A stretch of DNA of 64,000 nucleotides from Phlegmacium glaucopus. Lineage: Eukaryota > Basidiomycota > Agaricomycetes > Agaricales > Cortinariaceae. The position numbers and the translations under genes were made by a program. Where the stretch lies: assembly GCA_015039465.1 (NCBI GenBank), contig MU129988.1:443745-507744 (forward strand), given 5' to 3'. Below are positions 9,901-21,400 of this stretch, piece after piece (position 1 is the first letter of the stretch; every line of letters starts with the position of its first letter). Under the pieces are notes generated by a model that had not been told where the DNA came from, searched no databases, and saw nothing but the letters and a program-made list of their open reading frames with translations.

Positions 9901-12662
9901 ATGCCTTTCGTTGTCAAACTCAAGAAGGCCAGCGCCTCAGCTGAGTTGAACCAGACTATACTTGCACGTTTTGATGCTCGGCCAAGCTGGAGAGATCTCG
10001 CCTCGAAAATCGCCGAGGAGTTTAGCATTTCATCGAACAACGTCGGTGTTGTTTTCTTAGACGAAGTCGAGGGCAAACTTACTATCAAAAACGAGCAAGA
10101 GCTTCAGTCTTTCTACCAGGTCTTTGATCCATCTTCTGGAAAAATGAAGTTTGTCGTGCAGGATCTGCAGACTCCTGATTGTGAGTCCACTTCCAATTCA
10201 TTGTACTACCTATAATTCATCACTCCTCAATCAGCCCCAAAGACAATCTCTTCTACTTGGTCAGCGAGTTCCAATCTATCTAATCTATCCAAGACCGGTA
10301 AGCAATTAGCAGTTAGACTGATAAAAATTGCTCAATAATCGGCTCAGAGGATCTCACACTTTTTTGTTGGATTCTCAATGTGTCCAACAACCCTTTCGCT
10401 ATCGACATTGGACAAAGCATGAGGGTGGATCACCTGAAGAAAGCGATCAAGAAGGAGAAGAGACATACGTTTGAGGTCATCGAGTCCGACACCCTCGAGC
10501 TCTGGAAGGTGAGCGAGATTTTTCCTGTGCGGGTCGACGACATCTAATTTTCGGGAAGCTGTCCACACCCATTCCTTCTACGGAAATCGGCACGAAGCTT
10601 AGAGACGCACAAAGCCCGCAGCAGATCCAAGGCTGCGTCAAATTAGACCCTATTGACAAATTATCAGCACATTTCTCCCCGGACCCTCGCAATCACCTCC
10701 ATATCCTTGTGGAAGCCCCGCCTACACGTAAGTGTTCTCGTAATTTCTCCACCTCTATATTGATGCCGGTAAATTCCGATTGTCATTGAATTTGATCCGT
10801 TTCTCCGCTGCCACTCCCTAATGTTTCATGCCATCTCATTCCCCCCCTTGCTGTTTTTTCCAATGCTTCTTCCGGGCATACCTTCGTCGCTTAGACATGC
10901 TCTCAAATGAAGGCAAGCACAATTTCCAGTTGCATACACTCACTAATTCGCTGATGCAGATGAGCCTCCAACAAAGCGACGGCGTCAAAGTGGAGATGTA
11001 GTTGAAGAGGGTATGCGCATTTGAAATTTAATGCTTATGGGAACTTGCCCTGATATATTAATGTGATTGTCGTCAGACGTGATTGCATTCTGGTATGATC
11101 TCTGGGTTGCTAGCAAAAATCCGATCCATCAAGAGACTGTTCAACGGGATCCCGATTATCTTGAGGATGTTGACGTTCCAGCAACGTTCGATGTACTCCA
11201 CGGATTGCCTGTTTCCTTCACGAAAGGCGGCATCTTGATAAGGAGCGAGTATAAATCCGCAGAGGAAGATATAGAGAGTCATCGACCGTATGTGAATGCC
11301 GTCGTCATTGTTGGTCATCCAGGCATCGGTAAGTCAGTACCTCTTTACGTGGTAGCATAAGGCATGACAAAATAGCAGGAAAATCTAGTTTCCTGTATTA
11401 TCTGTTGGCTCGTCGCCTTCTTGCTCAAAAGCCAACTATTTTCCAACGGCATGCGACAGCCATCTATTTCTTCTCTGCTACAGGTGTTCGGCGGCTATCC
11501 CGTGACACTGTCGACCGATCAGTTAAATCATCGGAAACTTGGGCCTTGCTCGACGCAAAGCAGGGGAACAAGACTGCTCCAATTTTCTTGACAGATCGCT
11601 CCGACCTTTTTCTTGTCATTGCCTCGTCACCGCGTCCATCACACTGGCGAGATGTGGACCATTACCGACCTCCTGTCAAGATATGGCTCATGGAACCATT
11701 TGGGTTGGAGGAGCTTATTCAAGCGCAAGTATCTCTCATTACCTTATGTTATTATGATGTTCAACGAATATTTTAGCCGTCAACTCCAGCAAATCAAACG
11801 CAGCGAGACATCAATCCAGCAGTTTCTGCAGGAATATGGCCCGTCTGCTCGTGACTGCTATGCATTCTGCGAGTTAATTCCAGATTACGAACACCACATA
11901 CATGGCAGGGTGAAAAACATCGCTTGGGATACCGTTACAGATATGTTGACGGCTCGAAAGGATGCCACTGGTTTGGATGATGGATCCCATAAGCTTATTC
12001 TTGTCCGTCCTTCGCCCACAGACCGTTCATCTCCTTCGTTGAGCATCATTACGAAGACTGTAGCTCGCCTCTTGCACGAGCGCGATTCCGATGCACGGTG
12101 GCAGAATGCACGGAAACTGTACAGAACACTCCGAGCTGATCCACACAGTAGATCTACTGCTGGGAAGCTCCTCGAGCCGCCATTTCATGCCTTGTGCATG
12201 AAAGGAACATCATTTCGACTCTCTTCGATGAATGTGGAACCTGGTGGACGGACTCGGGATACATTCACTAATGACAGTACCAACTACCACGCAACATTAA
12301 CGCTACCTCCGCAGCCGCGCATTGTGTTCGATCGAGAGCATCCTATTACAACTCTTTTAGCAAATCACTATTACCAACCAACACATGGGACCCAACCCTC
12401 ATATGACTCGTTTGTTTTCAATCCCGAAGAGGCCAGATTCACCCTGTTTCAGGTTACCTGCGGCCTTACCCACCCTGTCCATCCCAAAGGGATCGATGCA
12501 CTAATTGACCTCGCGGCTCAGCTGGGAGTTAATGATCCAACACTCCACTTTGTTGCAGTAGTACCTGAGGGTGACAGGGTAGAATTTCCAGTGCCTAAAA
12601 ACAGGAGATTTTTGTTACAAATGTTTTGTATTGAAGTTACCGAGAACGAACTGTATGATTAG
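9901..12662 (+). CDS. PB1 + Crinkler-header + P-loop NTPase protein with REase-like C-terminus
   Basis: Seven or eight exons. Residues ~1-90 look like a PB1 (ubiquitin-fold) domain: basic FVVKLKK, then WRDLASKIAEEF and an acidic OPCA-like stretch FLDEVEGKLTIKNEQELQ. A Ser-rich linker leads to a Crinkler-type header: LTLFCWILNVSNNPFAIDIG, DHLKKAIKKEKRHTFEVIES, DTLELWK, then after an intron LSTPIP...KLDPIDKLSAHFS...HLHILVEAP. THEPPTKRRRQS may be a nuclear signal. The NTPase part has Walker A GHPGIGKS, split by an intron, then VIASSPRPSHW and IWLMEPFGLEEL. The C-terminus (SYDSFVFNPEEARFTLFQVT...HPVHPKGIDAL) fits the REase-like nuclease of Crinkler-RHS proteins. Such proteins act in host nuclei or in intragenomic conflict. 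No secretion signal is visible. Confidence 0.82.
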
Positions 12663-12694
12663 ATTTCTAAAAGCACTATAAATGGTAGATGTAA

Positions 12695-12775
12695 AAGATT
12701 GGACACTATGGGATTTGAACACACGACCTCACACCGTACGCGCTACTACGTGAGACCATCATTTAAGTGCTGAAA
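12695..12775 (-). repeat. tRNA-like (SINE-like) sequence
   Basis: Read on the minus strand it has a D-arm-like stretch (TGGTCTCACGTAGTAGCGCG, similar to an A box) and a T-arm-like box GTGTTCAAATCCC (B-box consensus), and ends near a TTTT Pol III stop. The anticodon arm is too short for a working tRNA, so it is a decayed tRNA or the head of a tRNA-derived SINE. No flanking target duplications were found by eye. Confidence 0.4.
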
Positions 12776-12892
12776 CCCAAATTTCCTAACCGTAAGGGCT
12801 GAATTAATGGTGGTCAGTGGATGAATTTAAAGATGGTGTGAAGGAACAATGGGAGGTTGTTGTGAAGGGAAAATGAGAGGTATATTTCCTCA

Positions 12893-13228
12893 ATGCATAA
12901 ATGGCAGAAAGGCCCAGCGACGCGACTGCGGAGTATTTGCCGCCGCACCCGGGCCTTGAACCCACCTCTGGCCTGGTCTCGCTTGCTCACTCCCCCTTCT
13001 GCACCGCACCGCTCGCCACCCGGCCTGGTGGCTCTCCTTAGATCAAAGTTCATCAACCTCTCGTATCTTGACGAAGACTCAGGTACCTCCCTGCTGCACG
13101 AGGCTGCCCTCAGAGAAGACCTCCGCCGAGCAGGCACAGACGTGTTCGTGAGGAACCTCAAAGGAAAAACGGCCTACGAAGGTGCTTTTAGAAAATTTCT
13201 TTGGCAGTGTAAGTTCCCAGTTGCATGA
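12893..13228 (+). pseudogene. Ankyrin/oxysterol-binding-like gene fragment
   Basis: The residues GTSLLHEAALREDL and RAGTDVFVRNLKGKTAYEG look like an ankyrin repeat of the kind found in fungal Osh1-type oxysterol-binding proteins. There is nothing of that protein on either side. The segment is much more GC-rich than its flanks and lacks a normal start. I read it as an inserted or leftover piece of a gene from elsewhere. It could instead be an exon of an unknown small gene. Confidence 0.35.
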
Positions 13229-13241
13229 GTCCAATACTCAC

Positions 13242-13271
13242 AGTCTCAACTTCGTATACGAAGTTGAGACT
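13242..13271. repeat. Perfect 30-bp palindrome
   Basis: Two 15-nt arms (AGTCTCAACTTCGTA and its exact reverse complement) meet with no spacer. It lies about 210 bp upstream of the EBP start codon. It could be a dimeric transcription-factor site, a cruciform or hairpin, or the footprint of a mobile element. Confidence 0.6.
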
Positions 13272-13479
13272 ACTAACTAAAAGATGATACGTATAAGATG
13301 AAACGAAAAGATAAGATATATATACTGTGATAAACGAACGAGTGTAACACGTAATACCTCAACATGTTGCTATTTCAGCCCATCTTTTGCCGACGGCATT
13401 GCAACCGCCGACAAATACAGTCAAACAGTTTTTCACACACTTGGCAGCGTTCAACGCTTTCAAGCTCTCATCCTTCCAA

Positions 13480-14426
<947 letters not shown>

Positions 14427-14822
14427 TTCCCCTTCCTCGTGGACACAGGGATTACCCATTGTCTATATATATATATATACCCATTAAAGCCAGGGACCCA
14501 AAGATAGCAGACTGTAATTGACTTCCTCAGTTGGATCTTTAACTTTGTATATTTACTCGCCACAATGCTACGATCTGATTACGACTTTCTCAGATGTTTT
14601 GATGTTTGCAAAATGATCAGTGTTTTTTTTAAAAAAAGTAATACTATTAAGGTACATAGACCGTAAAATATGTGGGGCAGTATGGAGAGAATGACTCAAA
14701 GCTGGAGGCGATGATAGTTGGTGAATTAGAACGCGGTGAGCAACACTATTATTATTGATCCTTAGTAGGTGGCCCCTGTAACGTATTGTGGCCAGCAAAA
14801 GCGAGACTTGAAGCATGCCTAT
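14427..14822. other. Convergent intergenic region
   Basis: About 400 bp between the stops of the EBP gene (+) and the first Kre9-like gene (-). It contains a TA-dinucleotide run at about 14464-14480. No gene seen. Confidence 0.5.
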
Positions 14823-15478
14823 CTAGTGGATCTTGAAGTTGGGCGACTTGTTTCCCTGTGTGGAGTCGGTAAGTCTGGTGTTGTCTTTTGGATTATACAG
14901 TAGTTCACTTACAGAGTCACCGAATACTAGGGACCAGTACCCAAAATTAGAGATTATACTTGAATTGAACAAGGAGGTTCACTAGTACTCACGGACAACG
15001 AAGTAATCATTTCGAGCTGGAATGTTTGAGGGCATGATAACAGTCGTGTTGCCAGAGCTTATGTGGAATCCAGAAGCAAGGGGATGTTCTTGAAAAAAAA
15101 AGATTAAAATTTAGAGGACGAGAAGTAAGAGGGGGATTTTTTTGGCTCATACCGATATTTAGATTCTCGCTCCCGTTCGCCATGTGGCCTAGAAGGATGA
15201 GACCAGTTTCGTTTATCATCTTCGCTGGGATGCCTATCGTTTCTTTTGGTTACAGGGGGAAGGGGGGGGGTGGGTTAATAGTAGTAAAAAAAAGTTGACA
15301 GAACGAGTGGCGCCTCACCCCATCTGACAATTTGTCTGGAACCCATGGGCCACGCAACGGACGCTTTTGGAGAGATGATACGAGGATTGAAGACGATGAG
15401 TTCTTGTGGACGGTTAACTGGTGCTGCAATGGACACTGTGGCGAGGAGAATAGCGGTAAAGATGTTGAAGAAGAACAT
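14823..15478 (-). CDS. Kre9/KNH-like secreted Ig-fold protein (copy A)
   Basis: ATG at 15478 gives a secretion signal (MFFFNIFTAILLATVSIAAP). The domain follows: VAWPMGSRQIVRWG, IPAKMINETGLILLGH, ENLNIEHPLASGFHISSGNT, IPARNDYFVVLFGDSGNKSPNFKIH, then stop. The pattern W..G..QIV.W / G.I.LG / HPLA.GF / Y.VVLFGDSGN.SP matches the N-terminal domain of fungal Kre9/Knh1-like cell-wall proteins. Five exons; introns fall just after the Trp codon, before EHPLA, inside the Leu of VVLFGD and after GDS. There is no Ser/Thr-rich tail or GPI signal, so it is a small secreted single-domain protein, likely of the cell wall or surface. An in-frame ATG-like start 12 codons upstream exists but weakens the signal peptide. 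Confidence 0.82.
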
Positions 15479-16469
15479 GGTAAGGTTGTTAATTATAGTG
15501 GTAGGGTTTATCAAGGCCGGTCGAAAAGCGAAAGTTGGGGGGTTGGTATGAGTTTTTTTTGTTGTTGAGAGAGCAATAGAGAAAGAGATAATGGATTCTA
15601 GTCCTCTCCAACGGGGCCAGACTTTATAGGGTGCCCATCTAATGCATGATCAAGAACCTCGACCAGATTCTTTCTTACTTCGATAGAGCTCAGAAGCATT
15701 CCCATAACGAACACGAGGCCGCTGCCTGTCCGCGAACTTTTTTTTCTTTTTTTATCTTTGAGGGGTTCAAAGATGTGAGATTTTAAAATTAATGCGTAAG
15801 TCAAAGGGGTCCATTTTGTTCCACTTTACCCGCGCTGTTCCTTGCGCATGCATGCCCCGTTTCTTTGACCTAATCTAGGTCTAATCGACGGGCGAAAAAC
15901 AAGGGAAAACCAGAAATCCATGGATTAAGGCTGGAGCAGTTGCAGTTAAAATAGTAGTTCCTTTTATTTTTGCGTCTAGAGTATAGCTTCGTTCCCTGAT
16001 CAGATCTGGTGCTACAAGATTTGAGGGGGCTGAGAACGAGGAGATATGTAGTAGCCCCTTGGGAGTGAGTCACAAGAACGTTTGGTTTTGACGATCTAAA
16101 AAATTGCTGCAATCCAGTAGTAGGCTTGAGCTCTGGTCGACACGTTATTGCAAACTTCATTACCATCAGGGTCAAGTAAAAAAGGTTGATGGCGAAGATT
16201 CCATTTCCTAGAGATTGAACCCCCACTTGTACATCAACCTCCTCCAGATTAATGTCGATGCACATGGTAAACCTGTCCTTTAAAGTCGCCCATGGCTTTA
16301 AAAAAAATATCAGGCCGGCGGCTGTGAACACAATTAATTAATGTGCCACGCTATCCCATAGAATATAAGATCAAGCTTAGAGAAAAGCTTTGCGACCACA
16401 ACAAGATTTTAACCCAGGAGTTGCGAAGAGAACGGTAAAGGCAATAATGATAAGGATGGAGAAGAATTA
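15479..16469. other. Intergenic region between Kre9-like copies A and B
   Basis: About 990 bp. A 153-codon open frame on the minus strand (15870-16331) has no family resemblance and low-complexity codon use; I do not accept it as a gene. The region should hold the promoter of copy A and the 3' end of copy B. Confidence 0.45.
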
Positions 16470-17145
16470 CTACGTTCTGATTGAAAACTGTGGGCTACGG
16501 TTGCCAGAATCGCCGAATACTTGACAAAAAAAAACAGTGAGTGGGTCTTGACAAGCCATCCAAGAGTGAACCATCGTGGGGGACTTACAAACAACGATGT
16601 ATTGTTTATCGGGATCAACATCGGGGCACTTGATGGACACGAAACCACTCTTGATATCAAAACCTTCAGCCAAGGGGTGCTCTTGATAAAGTGGTGATCA
16701 ATGGGTCAGAGTTTTGTTAGGGGTAGGCAAGACGAGCAAAATAAAACAAAAACAACCCACCAACTTGAAGATGTTCATCGTCACTCCCATCCTCCAAATA
16801 TCCTAGCATCAACGATCCTTTTTGGTTGGAAACATTTTTGGGCATATCGTGGAGATCCCTTGATAATCGAAAGTCCCAGAATGATCAGCCACTTTGACCG
16901 CAAGAATACGACGGAACAAGAACTCACCACGTAACAGTTACATAGGAACCTATGATCCATGTCGTATTGTTCGTTGGGCTCGTGATCTTCGGAATGTAAA
17001 GACCGCGGGTGGAAAGCGAGCGGTCCCAGGGAGCATCTCTCCTATTAGGTTCATGACAAGGCATGCAAGAGCCAGCGGACGAGTCAAGGTAAAAGCAGAG
17101 AAGGGTGATAAGCAGAACGGGCAGCGTAAGGCTATTGAACATCAT
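16470..17145 (-). CDS. Kre9/KNH-like secreted Ig-fold protein (copy B)
   Basis: ATG at 17145 or 17142 leads into a hydrophobic signal (MMFNSLTLPVLLITLLCFYL). The domain then reads ITSPTNNTTWIIGSYVTVTW, DLHDMPKNVSNQKGSLMLGY, LQEHPLAEGFDIKSGFVSI, DKQYIVVLFGDSGNRSPQFS and ends IRT. Introns sit inside the Trp codon of VTW, before EHPLA and inside the Leu of VVLFGD, matching copies C and D and, apart from the first, copy A. Like copy A it stops right after the domain, with no Ser/Thr tail or GPI signal. The upstream TTG in frame is not a credible start. Probably secreted to the cell surface or medium. Confidence 0.82.
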
Positions 17146-18425
17146 GTCCAATAGGATTTCTGAACTCAGAAGCAGATATAAAAGTAAATTCTATTTTTTT
17201 TGGCTGTGTGCGTCTTTTGTGTGTTTATTTTCGAGGGGTGGAGTAAATGAGGCAAACGATAATGAGAGAAGACCAAGAGCTTGCCACTTCTTCCGAGTTA
17301 TAATAGCCAATAGGGGGCCATTTTGTGGTAGACTTGATCATCGGAAGAGCGGAATGGCGGAACCAGTGCGAGTCGGGATAGGTAGTCATGCACATGTCTT
17401 TGTCGTACTCCTTGACAGAAGCAGGGGGGTATCGAAAGCCAGAATAGGTTCAGAGTCGAGAGACATTAGTCCCAGTCTTTAACTCTAAGAGAAACTTTAG
17501 AGATGACACCAATTTGACGCGTTAATGCTTATCAGGCTACCGAGGCGTTCAAGAAAGAGCGACGCATTCGCACTTTGGGACCCAAGTACGTAACTAAGGT
17601 TTACTGGAGTCCGATGCAGTGAGTCCCTTGGAAGTATGACTCTAATGTTTGAACAGTATTCTGAACGGCGTAGAGTAAGATGACTCGCATTTGATGAGGG
17701 TGGAATTTTCGATCCCCTCATCACCTACTGCTGTGCAGGTTTTGAAGTGTTTTTTTTCTTTGGGTCGACGTCAAAAGAAAGAAAGAGGCAGAGTCCTGCA
17801 TGCCGATGCCGAGCGCTAGTGCTGCCGGAGACTTTTGAATTAGAGCGGAGCCCTCAGCCCTGTACAGGGGCAGATGACTCGGCAGGTTTTAGTCACGTGA
17901 CCTTTGATCGACGCGTTTTCCCAGTCAACTATCGTGCAGCATCCACGGCTCGAGTTCTGCCAGCGACCACATCCTGCCACACGAAGTGGTCGTAAGTATA
18001 CTCCCATATCTATGTCGGCGCAGGCGGCTAATTCTTTCAAAGGGATATTTGAATCCCTGGACAGGACTGACCTTGAACGTCCGGAAGAATCTTCGACAAT
18101 CCACGAACTGCAAGGACATGGAAATGGAATAGATGACTCACAACCGAATCATCTGAATCATCTCTCTCAAGTTCGCTTTTACCGCGTGTAGTCCCTCTCA
18201 CTTGTATTCAACCCAGCTGCAATTATCATCCCAGTGGGGTTCATGTATCTTCCCCATATCATATTGAAAAATAGCCAGAAACGTATTTTGCTGCAAAACA
18301 ACTCCCTCGGACCTTCCAAGATAAATATTCTGCAGCGTCAAAAACCCCAGCATTATCAAGAGGGCGGCAACGCAGCTGCCATCCACATTAGTATTGATTC
18401 TCACTCTGTATATATCCCTTACAAT
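17146..18425. other. Intergenic region upstream of Rif1 copy 1
   Basis: About 1.28 kb. Frames at 17904-18191 and 18234-18425 could belong to 5' exons of the Rif1 gene, but none shows the N-terminal motifs found in Rif1 copy 2. A palindromic TCACGTGA lies at 17893-17900. No other gene is supported. Confidence 0.45.
17893..17900. promoter_or_regulatory. Palindromic TCACGTGA E-box
   Basis: An 8-bp perfect palindrome with a CACGTG core, located between divergent genes Kre9-like B and Rif1 copy 1, about 530 bp upstream of the Rif1 ATG. Candidate bHLH site; not tested. Confidence 0.3.
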
Positions 18426-21400
18426 ATGGCATCCAGTGCTGAAGCAAGACAACCAATGCAACCAACCATGTCCGAAACCTGTTTCGCATCGCCAATCCAA
18501 ACCCTATCTGAATCCATAAAGGATCCCGGACAAGATTGGATCACAACTCATGACCTCGTGGAAGCATATAACGTGCTTTCCACTAGGATACGCTCCCAGA
18601 TACATGACATTCTTATGGTCGACAAGCCCCTGCCGCAATTAACTATTTTCAAAGCGCAATCCTCGCAAATAACAGAATGCATCTCTCGAGACTTAGTACG
18701 ACTCTTACCCAGTCCATTCGAGTCTCAGCATGCTGGTCGATCCTATTATTCTGATCGCTCTTTAAGCTGCGATGAACTCCATATTGCAACTAATAATGCC
18801 ACGCTATGCCATCACGCCCTTCGATTCATGACCGATATCTTCACGTTCCAGTCCTTGTACTCCAATTTTACGAGTAGGTCTTGCAAATTCCTATTCAGTA
18901 TTCCCTATTAATTTTTTTGGTTTGCTTACTAGACGATCAACTATCGTCTCTCTTGTCCGATGCTCTTTCCCTCTGTAAAACACCGGAAATTCCGCTACTT
19001 AATCCAGGAAAGATTTATGCAATGGTGATCTGGGCTCTCAAAGTCCAGCAATTGCCCCTACCAGTCTTGGTACGCGAAAAGCGGATCATCACTTCTACAC
19101 TCCAGAATATGATTACTCTGGAATTAGGTGGAGATATAGTAAAAATTGACGCTTTCAAGGTTGGACTGCGTTTTCAAACATTCCTTTTCCCGCTCATCTC
19201 GCTTTATAGGCTATTCATTGTATTCTTAAGCAACATCCCATTTTCGTCAACGATTTCCTTGTACTTCTACCCTTGGTTCTCGACCATCTGACCTTCGGCT
19301 CTCTCGCAATCAGATCTAGTGCTGCGATGGCGCTTAGCGGATTTACACTCGCTAAACTGCATTCTCCAGCGATGTCTAATTGTTTTCGAGGCAGAATTTT
19401 CGAACTTGTACAAACATACATTGATGGACAAACTTCAAGGCGGTATAGCTTGAGCGCCGAAATTCGATTACCTGCGATCTTTCAAGCTGCATTGGCCGCC
19501 GAGCCTTTTTGGGAAGGCAAAGGTCCATCATTCGCAATATCTGTCACTTGTTGCTTGATTGTCCTTTTGGACTATTCCTTTTACTCAAGCCCCCGATCCC
19601 TCAAATTCATATTTTCCGTCTTCGCACGATGCTCAGGTCACCGCCAGACATTCATCCGTGCCATCCAGCCGCATATGTGGAAGCTTGCCATCTGGGCGTT
19701 CTCTCGTATCCCTATGACAGTAACGGATGAACATGATCAGAAAGAAATCTCTACCTTCCTAGACGTACGAGATCGTGCGTATTTGGTTTTACGCCAAGAC
19801 GTGAGGCACGGTCTTGGGACAGCTCTTGTCGCGACTTTGCTTAATGCGGGGGAACCTGGGGAGGATAGACAAGGTGCAACTAATGATGTGCAAATGGCAT
19901 TGGAATGCACTACTGCCCTGGTTAACAGCGATGATGTCTCTGAAAGAACAGAAGGTTGCTCCATTTTGTGCAGATTCATGAGTAGCTTTGGGGTTGCACC
20001 ATCCTTGCTTAGAAGTGACGATCTTGGAAGCGACATCGCACCTTCTTCTGCGCTTATAGACGGAAGTTTTCTCGGCTCTAGCGTGGGTTCCATCACCATT
20101 CCACAAACATCGTCCGTCGACCAGGTCAGACCGCTATCAGAAACGGAAGCATCAGTGCACTGGGAAGAGCTTTCGAAGATATGGGCATCCCTTGTCCAAG
20201 CGTTCCTCTCAGGGTCAATGCTTGAACTCTCGGTGAGTTGATACGCCAATCAGCCGGAAAGTCACGCTCAAATAATATTTTTGATCAGCCAGATCTCGTC
20301 CACATTTGGCAAGGATTGCTGCTTGTTCAAGCTCAACTGACGCAAGGACACCTACACCTTACATCCTCGTCGTCGTTTGCGGGAAAGGTGGCTTCCATTA
20401 TGGCCAAGTTCTCAACGCCACTGGAAGAACCTGATACGCAGGCACGATACCTTTCTTTCGTAGGGAAACTTTGGGGGGTAATGAAGAACGTGTTCGAGTC
20501 TTCATGGCTCTGTTCGCCGGCCGAGATTATCTTAGCTACGCTCCTAAAGAAACAGTTTTCCCTCTCGGATGTCCAAGTCAAGAATTTGTGGAGTCAACTC
20601 TGTGCGGATCTCATTGCCGTTGGGATTCCAACCGTGCTCCATGTTCTTCACGTTCGGAGCGAGAGTCAAGAAGGCCTGGAGGTGACGAGACAATTGTGGC
20701 TCATTTTGGCGAATAATAGTCCGTTGGCAACTTTTGAAGACGATTGGACAAGTTTGTTGTATTTCTTGGTGATGCCTTTTGGGTGAGATTGGCGCTTTTC
20801 TTGCTTTTGGACACCTGCTAAACGTCCCTCTTGCAGCGTATGGGACATGTCCGACACCGAAATTGGGATATGGGAGGCTATCTTTAGCCGAGCAACCGTC
20901 ATAGCGTCGAGGACAGCTCAAACGAAGGATGCCGTCATATCTCACTTTCTCAAATTGCTTGGTGAAGCGAGATTGGTTTCGTGAGTTATTCTTTGCTGGC
21001 CTGTCGCACATTCTGATGCCCATCACATAGACTAAAGCAAACACCAGCTCTTTTGAAGATACTCCTCCGAGTCTCATCTTCCGAACATTCCAAACTGAAT
21101 ACTGACTTATTGGCGTCCGTCAACGCTGTGCTTTTATCCTCATACTGCCATTCCGAGGAACAAATTGATTTAGGCCTAGACCTACTCCGCTTCCTGGGAG
21201 AACTGATCCCTACGACCGTGGAATCTGAGCTTGTTCACCTCTTATCTTCTTTACAGGCCGGCATGGTACGCTGGATAGTCGACGAAGATACTTTGCTCTC
21301 CGATGATGAACACAGGGACCTAGTTAGTCTTGGACTTTGCTGACATTGCCAATTAAAACCCGAACTCATTTATTCTAGATCATTGCTATCTATTGTGCAT

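Larger units (their letters stand above)
12663..13479. other. Intergenic region with gene debris, tRNA-like sequence and a palindrome
   Basis: Contains a tRNA-like segment on the minus strand (12695-12775), a GC-rich ankyrin-like fragment (12893-13228) and a perfect 30-bp palindrome (13242-13271), each listed separately. The rest is AT-rich without coding signal and includes the EBP gene promoter. Confidence 0.5.

Noticed and set aside
11713..11800. GC-AG intron in the Crinkler-like gene
   Set aside because: A canonical GT-AG pair (donor GTATCT, acceptor CTCCAG) also restores frame, so a rare intron is not needed.
13242..13271. Resemblance of the palindrome to loxP arms
   Set aside because: The arms share about 11 of 13 bases but overlap with no 8-bp spacer, so it cannot be a loxP site; no recombinase gene is present.
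15870..16331. 153-codon open frame on the minus strand between Kre9-like copies
   Set aside because: No Kre9-like motif, signal peptide or other family feature; composition looks random.
17497..17724. 75-codon minus-strand frame upstream of Kre9-like copy B
   Set aside because: No conserved feature and no joinable exons; probably chance.
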